Shown: positions 44,213 to 52,496 of the stretch, one piece after another | Numbering within the stretch: position 1 is the first letter of the stretch | Layout of the letters: each line of letters begins with the position of its first letter | Made by a program: the position numbers and the translations under genes | DNA from: Pseudahrensia aquimaris | Lineage (GTDB): Bacteria > Pseudomonadota > Alphaproteobacteria > Rhizobiales > Rhizobiaceae | DNA: 64,000 nt | NCBI RefSeq assembly: GCF_042676045.1 | Contig: NZ_JBHTJV010000003.1 | Span: forward strand, 781,545-845,544 | Direction: 5' to 3' | Notes under the pieces: model-generated | What the model was told of the DNA's origin: nothing | Seen by the model: the letters and a program-made list of their open reading frames with translations, nothing else | Databases searched by the model: none

Positions 44213-44692
44213 ATGACCGACTCCCTGAAAATGGCAGCTCTGGATCAAACCGATCTGACGGTCTTATCGGCCTTGGCGCAGGACTCGCTGACGAAGCTGG
44301 ATCAGGTGGAATACGATTCCAAGCGCGGACGAGTTACGCTGACACTCAACCGCTATGTCTGGGAAAAGAAAGGCGCGCTGCGCCGTTTTTTCGCTCCCAA
44401 AGAACGCCGCCTTTCAGCGCTCAACATTGACCGCGTGACAGCAGCACGTCGCAAAGGCATGGAAGCTGCGGCCACCGGCGGCGTACTTTCTCTGCTGGCG
44501 ATAACCTTTTCGGATAGCGGTGAAGATCACAGTCCATCGGGAACCATTACGCTTACCTTCGCCGGAAACGCGGCGCTGGCGCTTGATGTGGAATGCATCG
44601 AAGCGCAACTGACCGATGTTGGTGGGGTATGGGAGGCAAGCCGCCGTCCACGCCACGCTGGCGATGGCCTGGAGACGGGAGAAGCTGGTTGA
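44213..44692 (+). CDS. DUF2948 family protein
   Basis: 159 residues of a conserved alphaproteobacterial family of unknown function. It starts MTDSLKMAALDQTDL and has a mid-protein RRFFAPKERRLSALNIDRV. No signal or membrane segment is seen. In relatives it typically sits with murA before and hisD after; here the upstream neighbour is the divergent deacetylase and the next gene is the UPF0262 gene, so both are missing. Its stop overlaps the next start by four bases. Confidence 0.87.
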   Translation: MTDSLKMAALDQTDLTVLSALAQDSLTKLDQVEYDSKRGRVTLTLNRYVWEKKGALRRFFAPKERRLSALNIDRVTAARRKGMEAAATGGVLSLLAITFSDSGEDHSPSGTITLTFAGNAALALDVECIEAQLTDVGGVWEASRRPRHAGDGLETGEAG

Positions 44693-45198
44693 GCGCCGAT
44701 ACTCCAAATGCGCCTGAAAACGCCTGTCTGGTCGATGTGGTTCTCGACGAGACAACGATCGGCCGTGCAAATGCAGACATTGAACACGAACGCGCTGTGG
44801 CGATTTTCGACCTCATCGAGCAAAATTCATTTTGGCCCGTGGGCCATGTGATCGAGGGCGATGCCAAACCACACTACAAGCTAACGCTAAGCGTTGTTGA
44901 ACAACGGTTGGTCTTCGCTATTCGCGATTTGGACGACAATGACATTTCAACCCACATTTTGTCGCTGACACCGTTTCGGCGGATCGTGAAAGACTATTAT
45001 CAAATTTGCGAAAGCTATTACGAGGCGATTCGATCTGCGACACCCAGCCAGATTGAATCCATCGATATGGCCCGACGCGGTCTCCACAACGAAGGCTCCG
45101 AGACTTTGCAGGACAGGCTTGCGGGTAAGATCGTCATTGATTTCGATACGGCACGGCGTTTGTTCACGCTGATCTGCGTTTTGCACTGGCGGGGCTAG
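44689..45198 (+). CDS. UPF0262 family protein
   Basis: 169 residues of the alphaproteobacterial UPF0262 family, function unknown. It contains DETTIGRANADIEHERAVAIFDL and LTPFRRIVKDYYQICESYYEA, both family hallmarks. The start is a TTG at 44689 overlapping the DUF2948 stop, with GGAG seven bases upstream; a longer frame from 44593 would run inside the previous gene. The phosphatase gene starts six bases after its stop, so all three are coupled. Confidence 0.88.
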   Translation: MSADTPNAPENACLVDVVLDETTIGRANADIEHERAVAIFDLIEQNSFWPVGHVIEGDAKPHYKLTLSVVEQRLVFAIRDLDDNDISTHILSLTPFRRIVKDYYQICESYYEAIRSATPSQIESIDMARRGLHNEGSETLQDRLAGKIVIDFDTARRLFTLICVLHWRG

Positions 45199-45204
45199 CG
45201 GAGG

Positions 45205-45648
45205 ATGAGCGACCAGAGCAAAAACCTTCCAGCATCCGTGCTGCTTATGTGCAATCACAACGTCATACGATCCACGATGGCAGAAGCTCTGATGCGCAAA
45301 AAGTTTGGCGAACGCGTCTTCGCCGACAGCGCAGGCATCCGAACAGGAACTGTAGACCCCTTTGTGACCGCCGTTTTGGCTGAGTTGGACATGGACATGG
45401 CAGATCATGTGCCAAAGGCTCTGGAAGAACTGGACGACACGTGGTTTGACCTTGTGATCGCTTTCTCGCGCGAAGCCCATGAGGCTGTGCAGGAGACCAA
45501 ACTGCTGGAATTCGGCGAAGTTCTTTTCTGGCCGGCTGACGACCCAACAGTAGTGCAAGGTTCGCGCGATCAGATGCTAGCCGCATATCGTGCAGTCCGT
45601 GATCAGATATCAAAACGGATTGACGAGCATTTTGCACCAACCGCCTAA
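45205..45648 (+). CDS. Low-molecular-weight protein tyrosine phosphatase family
   Basis: 147 residues with the catalytic P-loop Cys16-X5-Arg22-Ser (CNHNVIRS) and an acid Asp in WPADDPTV near 112. Members are tyrosine phosphatases or arsenate reductases; arsenic genes are absent, so a phosphatase is likelier. GGAGG lies directly in front of the ATG, unusually close, so translation may depend on coupling with the UPF0262 gene six bases upstream. It acts in the cytoplasm. Confidence 0.87.
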   Translation: MSDQSKNLPASVLLMCNHNVIRSTMAEALMRKKFGERVFADSAGIRTGTVDPFVTAVLAELDMDMADHVPKALEELDDTWFDLVIAFSREAHEAVQETKLLEFGEVLFWPADDPTVVQGSRDQMLAAYRAVRDQISKRIDEHFAPTA

Positions 45649-45803
45649 ACGGCGCGATTAACCGCTTGATGCTAGCGCTTCAGCAAAACACTAGCATTTG
45701 ACCGCCTTTTATCCCATATGGGGCGCGGCGGAGTTGGATTTAATATTCCTGCTGCCCGCGCCAATGGCGCGATTAAGACCAAATTGAAGGAAAAGTGCCC
45801 CGT

Positions 45804-46022
45804 ATGGCAAAAGAAGAAGTTCTGGAATTTCCAGGCACCGTGAGCGAATTGCTCCCCAACGCGACGTTCCGGGTGAAACTGGAAAACGATCATGAAATCA
45901 TCGCCCACACAGCTGGTCGCATGCGCAAGAACCGTATTCGCGTTCTCGCGGGCGACAAAGTGCTGGTGGAAATGACTCCCTACGACCTGACCAAAGGCCG
46001 TATCACCTATCGCTTCAAATAG
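45804..46022 (+). CDS. infA: Translation initiation factor IF-1
   Basis: 72 residues of an OB-fold (S1-like) protein binding the 30S A-site. MAKEEVLEFPGTVSELLPNATFRV to KGRITYRFK is the full IF-1 sequence pattern. I chose the ATG at 45804 over a GTG at 45795 because it gives the family N-terminus; GAAGGAAA lies about ten bases before. It is separated by 155 bases from the phosphatase gene, so it probably has its own promoter. Confidence 0.97.
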   Translation: MAKEEVLEFPGTVSELLPNATFRVKLENDHEIIAHTAGRMRKNRIRVLAGDKVLVEMTPYDLTKGRITYRFK

Positions 46023-46159
46023 GCGAACGCGGCCTAAGCCGCGCCGCCGAAGTGCTGATTTTGCAAAATCTGTCCGTTTATCGCCCGATACTGTTCTGGT
46101 TTGCGAAAACTTGATGTAATGACAGCGCACCAACAGATGCGCTTCCGGGTCGTAACCAG

Positions 46160-46786
46160 ATGGCAACACGCCCTAAACTCATTCTCGCCTCAGGCTCGCC
46201 AAGACGTCTTGCGCTTTTGCAGCAAGCCGGGCTTGAGCCTGATTTGCTTACGCCTGTTGATGCCGACGAAACGCCGCTGAAATCTGAAGCTCCGCGCTCG
46301 CTCGCTAAACGCTTAGCGCGCGAAAAGGCAGAGCTCGCAGTGCAAAAGATGGAGCGGTCCGGCGATCTGGAAGGTAGCTATATTTTGGCTGCTGACACAG
46401 TAGTGGCCTCCGGCCGCCGCATATTGCCAAAGGCAGAGATGCTCGACGAGGCTTCGATGTGCCTGCGGCTTCTGTCTGGCCGCGCTCACCGTGTTTACAC
46501 CGGGCTAACGCTGGTCACGCCAAAAGGCGCCATGCGGCATCGGCTCGTTGAAACGCGTGTACGCTTCAAAAAGCTCTCTAAGGACGAACTGGAATCCTAT
46601 CTCGCTTCGGGAGAATGGCGCGGCAAAGCCGGCGGCTATGCCATCCAAGGCATTGCGGGTTCGTTCGTGGTTAAGCTTATCGGTTCTTATACCAACGTTG
46701 TGGGCCTGCCGCTCTATGAAACGGTCACGATGTTACAGGGTGAAGGCTACGCCACCCACCACAATTGGCTCAACACCGGCATCTGA
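46160..46786 (+). CDS. maf: Maf-family nucleotide pyrophosphatase
   Basis: 208 residues of the Maf/YceF family, which hydrolyses non-canonical or modified nucleoside triphosphates. The N-terminal SGSPRR motif (11-16), ADTVV near 79 and GKAGGYAIQG near 155 are the family active-site marks. It follows infA after 137 bases and precedes yacG by 16 bases, matching the conserved infA-maf-yacG order. Confidence 0.92.
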   Translation: MATRPKLILASGSPRRLALLQQAGLEPDLLTPVDADETPLKSEAPRSLAKRLAREKAELAVQKMERSGDLEGSYILAADTVVASGRRILPKAEMLDEASMCLRLLSGRAHRVYTGLTLVTPKGAMRHRLVETRVRFKKLSKDELESYLASGEWRGKAGGYAIQGIAGSFVVKLIGSYTNVVGLPLYETVTMLQGEGYATHHNWLNTGI

Positions 46787-46802
46787 TACTTCGCGACGGC
46801 CT

Positions 46803-47006
46803 ATGACTGATTCCAAAAAAGCTACCGCAGCCACAGTAACGCCCTTGCGAAAGGCTGTCCCCTGCCCCCAATGCGAACGGCCGAGCCAGCGCGGCACCTA
46901 TCCCTTTTGCTCCAAGCGATGCGCAGACCTTGATCTGGGTGAATGGTTGAGCGGTGGCTACACAATTTCCGGCTCTGGAGACGAGCAGTCTTCCGACGGC
47001 GAATGA
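46803..47006 (+). CDS. yacG: DNA gyrase inhibitor YacG (zinc-binding)
   Basis: 67 residues. Four zinc-binding Cys at 21, 24, 36 and 40 (CPQC and CSKRC), then DLGEWLSGGYTI, are the YacG pattern. YacG binds GyrB and blocks DNA binding by gyrase in E. coli. It starts 16 bases after maf; the RBS is weak, suggesting coupling. The tRNA-Phe gene follows after 167 bases with no other gene between. Confidence 0.92.
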   Translation: MTDSKKATAATVTPLRKAVPCPQCERPSQRGTYPFCSKRCADLDLGEWLSGGYTISGSGDEQSSDGE

Positions 47007-47173
47007 AGTGCAAGGCCCGTTTATTGGAACCAAAAATTCAATCCACCAACAAACCGCATGATGGGCGCGAAAACGCGCTGGACAGCCCAAACGCAAATGC
47101 TATAACGCGCTGGCTTCAATGGGCGACACCCAGCCTTTGAGGCAGATGGCAGGTAAATTCGTTTCCCTGTCGT

Positions 47174-47248
47174 GCCCGGGTAGCTCAGGGGTAGAGCAGC
47201 GGATTGAAAATCCGCGTGTCGGTGGTTCGATTCCGCCCCCGGGCACCA
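47174..47248 (+). tRNA. tRNA-Phe (GAA)
   Basis: A cloverleaf is readable: acceptor arm GCCCGGG (47174-47180) pairs with CCCGGGC (47238-47244), followed by ACCA with an encoded CCA. The D-arm is AGCTCAGGGGTAGAGC, the anticodon arm GCGGA-TTGAAAA-TCCGC has GAA at 47206-47208, and the T-loop is TTCGATTC. It lies after yacG as in many alphaproteobacteria. Confidence 0.97.
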
Positions 47249-47343
47249 TCATTTTTCTGTCTTCATCAAGCCTTCGCTTTATGGCCTTCGACTGAAAAGC
47301 GAACAAAAAACAACTGACGCTAACGAGAATCAGTCCGCATCAC

Positions 47344-47790
47344 CTAAGCCGTGCCGAACCATCCAAGGGTTAGTATTGTCAGCGCGATGTAGCGGCAGGT
47401 TTTCGAAATCGCGACCAACACCAGAAAGATCGAGAACCGTTCGCGCAGAACACCTGCGGCGACTGTGATCGGGTCCCCAATGAACGGCGCCCATGCGAGC
47501 AACAAGGACCATCGGCCATAATGGCGATACCAGTCTTTCGCTTTCTCCAAAGCGGCTGCGCGAACGGGGAACCACTTGCGGTCACTGAACGTCTCGACCC
47601 AACGGCCCAACCAGTAATTGACCACCGAACCCAACGTGTTGCCCACGCTGGCGACCACGACCAGCGCAACGACCGAATAGCGATCACTGGCGAGCATGCC
47701 CACCAACACCGCTTCTGACTGTGCAGGAAAAAGCGTTGCAGCGACGAAGGCGGCAAGGAAGAGCGCGAGATAAGCTGCAAAATCTGACAT
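47344..47790 (-). CDS. YqaA-family membrane protein (SNARE-associated/DedA-like)
   Basis: 148 residues with three or four hydrophobic segments (about 8-30, 40-60, 95-110, 120-145). It has GNTLGSVVNYWLGRW near 50 and GDPITVAAGVLRE near 105, both YqaA features. DedA relatives are linked to membrane potential and lipid flipping, but the role of YqaA is not established. It lies alone on the minus strand between tRNA-Phe and the ornithine cyclodeaminase gene. No clear RBS is seen at the ATG at 47790. Confidence 0.87.
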   Translation of the reverse strand: MSDFAAYLALFLAAFVAATLFPAQSEAVLVGMLASDRYSVVALVVVASVGNTLGSVVNYWLGRWVETFSDRKWFPVRAAALEKAKDWYRHYGRWSLLLAWAPFIGDPITVAAGVLRERFSIFLVLVAISKTCRYIALTILTLGWFGTA

Positions 47791-47931
47791 GGCTGGTTGG
47801 TTTGAGCGAATGCGCCGGGTGGTTCTGTTGTTTCAATGACTGTCGGCCTTGTATTGGTCAATCGGCTCGATGCCGCAGCAGTGTAGCGGGCCGTTGGCGC
47901 ATCGATGGCGGTGTGCGATTGTTGAGGTCTG

Positions 47932-48885
47932 ATGCAACGCGCAAACGGACAGACCAACATGCAGATGATCACTGATGAGAGTGTGGGAAACGCGTTGAAC
48001 TGGAGCAAGGTTGTTGCGGCAATAGAGGCTGGCCATCAACTGCCAAAAGCGCTGATTAGCGATCAGTTTGTTAACCGTACACCCGACACTTTGCTCAGCC
48101 GCGCTGCATGGATCGACGGGTTGGGTTTTGGGGTGAAATCGGTTTCGGTATTTCCCGAGAATGCTGGCAAAGACATGCCAACAATTCACGGTGCGATGTT
48201 GGTTTTTGAAGACGTTCATGGGCAACTTGAAGCGATCATTGACAGCGGCTTGATCACCAATTGGAAAACGGCAGCGGACTCCGTGTTGGGTGCAAAGCTG
48301 CTCGCTCGGCCAGATAGCGAGAGCCTACTGATTATCGGCGCGGGAAGCGTTGCTGCAAAACTGGTAGATGCCTACCGCGAAGTGCTGCCAAATCTGACAA
48401 AGATCAAAATCTGGAACAGGACACGGCAACGGGCGCAGGATCTAGCGAAAGCGTGCAGTCAACGAGGCATTGCCGTGGAAGTGGCCGAAGATCTGGAAGT
48501 CGCGTGCGGACGGGCTGACGTCATTTCATGCGCCACTATGAGCACTCAACCGATGCTTATGGGAAAATGGGTCAAGCCGGGAACACACGTCGATCTTATC
48601 GGCGCGTTCAAAGCGGATATGCGGGAGGCGGATGATGCGCTCTTGCTGAAAGCAAGGCTGTTCGTAGACAGCTTTGACACGACGCTGCACCACATTGGCG
48701 AGTTGAAAATTCCTTTGGAGGCTGGCGTTATATCACAGGAAGACGTCTTGGCGGATCTTTATCAATTGGTCGGCGCTCAAGCGAAGCGCGAGACAGCCAA
48801 TGACATCACGGTTTTCAAAAACGGTGGCGGCGCCCATTTGGATTTAATGACAGCGCGCTGCATCATTGACTGCATCACGCCATAG
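47932..48885 (+). CDS. Ornithine cyclodeaminase/mu-crystallin family protein
   Basis: 317 residues. The NAD(P) motif IIGAGSVAAKLVDAYRE is near 133, with Lys in WKTAADSVLGAKLLAR and DLIGAFKADMREAD near 222. Members include ornithine cyclodeaminase (making proline), alanine dehydrogenase-like and ketimine reductases; the substrate here is unknown. Starts at 47932, 47959 and 47965 are all possible. The gene ends by overlapping the convergent TRAP transporter gene by 11 bases. A link to the amine genes elsewhere in the window is tempting but unproven. Confidence 0.83.
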   Translation: MQRANGQTNMQMITDESVGNALNWSKVVAAIEAGHQLPKALISDQFVNRTPDTLLSRAAWIDGLGFGVKSVSVFPENAGKDMPTIHGAMLVFEDVHGQLEAIIDSGLITNWKTAADSVLGAKLLARPDSESLLIIGAGSVAAKLVDAYREVLPNLTKIKIWNRTRQRAQDLAKACSQRGIAVEVAEDLEVACGRADVISCATMSTQPMLMGKWVKPGTHVDLIGAFKADMREADDALLLKARLFVDSFDTTLHHIGELKIPLEAGVISQEDVLADLYQLVGAQAKRETANDITVFKNGGGAHLDLMTARCIIDCITP

Positions 48886-51241
48886 CGGCTTGGCGTTTTT
48901 TGCTCTGTGCGGCGTGATAGACCAACAGCAATGTTGCGGCCAAAATAGCTGATGCAAAAATCAGCGTCGTCCCAGACATGATGAAAGCTGCCAGTGCCAG
49001 ACGCAACACACGCTCCCATTTGGTAAGCGCGCTGCGATCAAAACCGCTGAGCGCACTCGCCAGCAAATAGAGCGCCAGTGCAAGTTTGCACAGCAAAACA
49101 GCCAGAGCGCCAAAGTAAATCTGTCCGTCATAACCGGGAAGATAGCTCACTGCGCCCACAGCGGACGCGGGATCAATCTGAGCGGCCTCAATGAGCAATA
49201 TCTCCGGATACATCGCAAAGACGAATGGAATAACAAACATCACGATGCCCGAGCGCACGGCAGAAAATCCGGTTGCCATCGGTTCAGCCTTCGTGATCGT
49301 TGCCGCCGCAAAAGCGGCTATTGCAACCGGCGGAGTAATCGCCGAGGCAACTGCGAAATAGAAGATAAACATATGAGCGGTGAAGATCGATAGGCCCAAG
49401 CCTGCCAATACAGGACCCATGAGCAACGCCACATTTATATAGGCTGGCACGGCTGGCATACCCATGCCGAGCAGAACCGCCAAAGCCATCGTTGTGAACA
49501 GTGCTAGGAACTGGAAGAACAGTGAGCCCCCACCGCCCAAATCGAACGAACGCAGCCAGCCCAGAACATCGAGCGCGATGAAGTCGGACAAGCCTGTAAG
49601 CTTGAGACAGAAGTCGATAATCGAGACTGCAAGGAACATCAGGTAAAGCGTGGAAATCAATATGCCAGAATCGGAAAAAGCGGTGAGCAATTTGGTCGGC
49701 TTTTCGCGCATGCCTTTGTCCAGGAAAAGCAGCCCACACAGTAAAACAACGGCCCACCAACCAGCGCTGCCCGCATCACCGACAGAGTTTTGCACGACCT
49801 GCAAAATCCAAGGCAGGTCTGTCGCCAAGCAGGCGCCGTTTGAAACAGATGTTTGAACGCCGAAGAGCGAAGCGATAAAGCCGCAACCCACAGCCTCTTT
49901 CGGCGTCAACAACAGCACCAGTATCAGCGCGATAGGGGCGAAGATCATCACGAGATTCAGCTTGTCGGCGCGTGACAACATCATGTCCTCGGTCAATTCG
50001 CCGATGGCTTCAATATTCTGTTTGCGTGATTGAAAAATGGCTGAGAGGAACAAACACAAGAAATAGGCAACAGCGGGAATGATGGCTGCGATGATGACCT
50101 CGCGATAGGGAACACCGGTTAATGCCGCCAAAATGAAGGCCGCAACCCCCATGACGGGCGGCATGATGGAGCCGCCGGATGAAGCCGCCGCTTCCATACC
50201 GCCTGCAAAAACCTTGGAAAAACCGCGTTTGATCATCATCGGAATGGTAAGAACGCCGGTGGACAAGACATTGACCACCGGTCCACCGGAAATCGTACCG
50301 AACATGGCAGACGAAACGATGGCCGCGTGTGCGGGGCCACCGCGCAGATTGCGCGTCCAGCGGAAGGCCAACTTGATCAGCGAACGTCCGCCGGCAGATT
50401 GGCCGAACAGTCCGCCGAGGACGATATAGGGGAATACCGTGTTGAGAATGATGTCCATGAACCGGCCCAAAAGGCCGGACGCATTGTTGACCAGCGCATC
50501 GTGCAGGCGCGGCCTGCCGTCGGACAGCAGACGCGGTTCGCCACCGATCTTAGTCATGAAATATTTGTTGATGTCGTCAGGGCCGTGGAAGTACCATACG
50601 AGAATTGTGATGACCGTATAGGCGGCAACAGCGATAGCCACGATCACGAGCGGCAGTCCCCAGACCTTCACGTTGTAAGCAAGGAAAACCAAAACCGACA
50701 GCCCGATGATGGCGACAAGCCACCCGCCGGTCGTGTTGATGCATTGGGGGTCTTCGACTGTATCCGGTACGGGGAGGCCGTAAAGCTCAGCAAATTCCCG
50801 CTCTTCCGCAAGGCTGCGGGCGATCAGTTCCGCCCGCTCACCTGTGATCTGGTCAATCAAGCAAACCGCTTCGATTTCGACCATATAGGTAAGAGCGATG
50901 GAGAAAGCAGCGATGACCAGCGCAGCGTCAAGCAGCAAGCCAAGCTTACCCTTTGTCGGCGAGCGGCCTTTGTATTCGCGCCACACCGAGTGCTGCAGCG
51001 CAACGATCAGCATCATCACGCCAAAGACGATGGGGTAGAAAGTTTCGTAGGGATATTTACGGAGCGTAAATTCGTTCCATCCGGTCAGGCTGACACCGAT
51101 TTCATCAAGACCGGGAATACCGGGCATGGAATTAAGCAGGCCGACGATCACCAGCGCGAGGGCAAGCCAATAGACGATCTTTTGGCCAAGATCGGCTGGA
51201 ACGGTTTGCTCCACTTGTGCTGATGATGCCTCGTTCGCCAT
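48875..51241 (-). CDS. TRAP transporter fused permease (4TM plus 12TM), TAXI type
   Basis: 788 residues, a fusion of the small (DctQ-like, about 20-260) and large (DctM-like) TRAP subunits, as in TAXI systems. The large part has GGRSLIKLAFRWTRNLRGG and GTISGGPVVNVLSTG, typical of this family, and LLGMGMPAVPAYINVALL near 590. The start is the ATG at 51241, with GAAGGGTGGGG upstream; a GTG at 51253 is less likely. It follows the TAXI binding-protein gene by 84 bases. Substrates of TAXI transporters include glutamate or other organic acids; this one is unknown. Confidence 0.9.
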   Translation of the reverse strand: MANEASSAQVEQTVPADLGQKIVYWLALALVIVGLLNSMPGIPGLDEIGVSLTGWNEFTLRKYPYETFYPIVFGVMMLIVALQHSVWREYKGRSPTKGKLGLLLDAALVIAAFSIALTYMVEIEAVCLIDQITGERAELIARSLAEEREFAELYGLPVPDTVEDPQCINTTGGWLVAIIGLSVLVFLAYNVKVWGLPLVIVAIAVAAYTVITILVWYFHGPDDINKYFMTKIGGEPRLLSDGRPRLHDALVNNASGLLGRFMDIILNTVFPYIVLGGLFGQSAGGRSLIKLAFRWTRNLRGGPAHAAIVSSAMFGTISGGPVVNVLSTGVLTIPMMIKRGFSKVFAGGMEAAASSGGSIMPPVMGVAAFILAALTGVPYREVIIAAIIPAVAYFLCLFLSAIFQSRKQNIEAIGELTEDMMLSRADKLNLVMIFAPIALILVLLLTPKEAVGCGFIASLFGVQTSVSNGACLATDLPWILQVVQNSVGDAGSAGWWAVVLLCGLLFLDKGMREKPTKLLTAFSDSGILISTLYLMFLAVSIIDFCLKLTGLSDFIALDVLGWLRSFDLGGGGSLFFQFLALFTTMALAVLLGMGMPAVPAYINVALLMGPVLAGLGLSIFTAHMFIFYFAVASAITPPVAIAAFAAATITKAEPMATGFSAVRSGIVMFVIPFVFAMYPEILLIEAAQIDPASAVGAVSYLPGYDGQIYFGALAVLLCKLALALYLLASALSGFDRSALTKWERVLRLALAAFIMSGTTLIFASAILAATLLLVYHAAQSKKRQAAMA

Positions 51242-51325
51242 CGTTTGCCCCACCCTTCAGGACGCCAATGAGCGACCGACTTTATTGAAAAGTCAGCCGC
51301 CCAAATCGCTTCGCGTCAAATGGCC

Positions 51326-52381
51326 TTAACCGGCGGGCTTGGCGCAATCTTCGATTTTGAAACCGGCTTCTTCCCATGCGGCAACAGCGCCAGCGTGGTA
51401 TTTCAGCGGATTGGGACCGCACATGCCTGACTTGACGATATCGACAACCCCATAACCGGCTTGAGCGGCGAAAGGCGCTTTCGCTTTCAAACGATCCAGC
51501 GTCTCGATGTGAGCCTTGGTCAGTGCCTTGGCGAGTTCAAACGGCATATTCTTGTTGACGATGTCGCCGCCAATCGTTGCCAACCCACGGAAGGTGTCGT
51601 CTTCGGAAATCACGGTCACGCCATTGGGCTGCACAGCTTCCGACAACTTGATTTCAAACGGTGCAGAGCCAGGAGCGCGAAGATATTTCTGAAATGGCTC
51701 TGAGTTCCATTTTTCGATTGGCACTGACCACATGGTCATATTGCCCGACGAGACTGCTTGCGTGATTCGGCTGTCTGGGAACAAAACCGGCAGAACCACA
51801 GCGTCGGCAGAACCATCCATGATGGTTTTGGTCGCTTGGCCCCAGTTGGTTTGAACGCCCTTGTAGCCGTCACCCTCCTTGATGCCTGAAACGAGCTGAA
51901 GGATGGAGCGTGCGTTGGTGAGAGCGCCGCCGCGAGGCGGGCCGTTGTAGATGGTTTTGCCTTCCAGATCGTCCCAGCCTTTAAGACCTTTGGAATCGTA
52001 GGCATACAGCGTGAAAATTCCCAGCGTCACAGGATAGAGCGCACGCAGGTTTGACGCGAGTTCCGCGCCCTTCTCTGCGCCCAGCTTAGAATAAGGGCCG
52101 CGGCCTTTAGCCAGTAGGAATGGCAAAATGTAGGGCGTTCCGGCAATGTCAGTTTTGCCCTCAGCAACGCTTTGAATCGAGTTGGTCAGTGTCTGGCCAT
52201 CTGAAACCTGGATGTTGGCAATGCCGCGTTCAGCAGCGATCTCGGCCAGATGCACCATCGACAAGTTAATGGAACCGCCTGGTGAGGCCGTTTCTCCGGT
52301 TAGGTTTTCAGCAGCTTTGACGGAGCTTGTTGCCATGAGCGCGGCAAAGCCTGCCGCCATGATTGATTTGGCGAGTTTCAT
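51326..52381 (-). CDS. TAXI-family TRAP transporter solute-binding protein
   Basis: 351 residues with a signal peptide (MKLAKSIMAAGFAALMATSSVKA). The segments GGSINLSMVHLAEIAAERGIAN and GKTIYNGPPRGGALTNA are TAXI hallmarks, and the C-terminus has YHAGAVAAWEEAGF. The start is the ATG at 52381, with GGAGGAA six bases upstream; a frame to 52579 would overlap cioB. It delivers ligand in the periplasm to the fused permease. Gene order binding protein then permease is standard. Confidence 0.92.
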   Translation of the reverse strand: MKLAKSIMAAGFAALMATSSVKAAENLTGETASPGGSINLSMVHLAEIAAERGIANIQVSDGQTLTNSIQSVAEGKTDIAGTPYILPFLLAKGRGPYSKLGAEKGAELASNLRALYPVTLGIFTLYAYDSKGLKGWDDLEGKTIYNGPPRGGALTNARSILQLVSGIKEGDGYKGVQTNWGQATKTIMDGSADAVVLPVLFPDSRITQAVSSGNMTMWSVPIEKWNSEPFQKYLRAPGSAPFEIKLSEAVQPNGVTVISEDDTFRGLATIGGDIVNKNMPFELAKALTKAHIETLDRLKAKAPFAAQAGYGVVDIVKSGMCGPNPLKYHAGAVAAWEEAGFKIEDCAKPAG

Positions 52382-52458
52382 ATGTGTTCCTCCACTTACG
52401 CGCAGCCTCCCGAGCAACGCTTCGGCGAAAGGTTCGCACGGTTTGGCGGAGGTTTCCA

Positions 52459-52491
52459 CGGGGCGAGGCAACTTTTTTGTGCAACGCCCCG
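52459..52491 (-). terminator. Hairpin after cioB, possible terminator
   Basis: CGGGGCG (52459-52465) pairs with CGCCCCG (52485-52491), with some inner pairing around a T-rich loop. It begins just past the cioB stop on the minus strand and ahead of the TAXI gene. No T-run follows the stem, so termination is uncertain. Confidence 0.35.
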
Positions 52492-52496
52492 GGGCA

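Noticed and set aside
45671..45695. GCTAG / CTAGC inverted repeat upstream of infA
   Set aside because: Arms of five bases with a 15-base spacer are too weak to claim a site.
50327..51223. A 298-codon plus-strand frame
   Set aside because: Antisense to the TRAP permease; its translation is dominated by Asp, Gln and His as expected from reversed membrane-protein codons.
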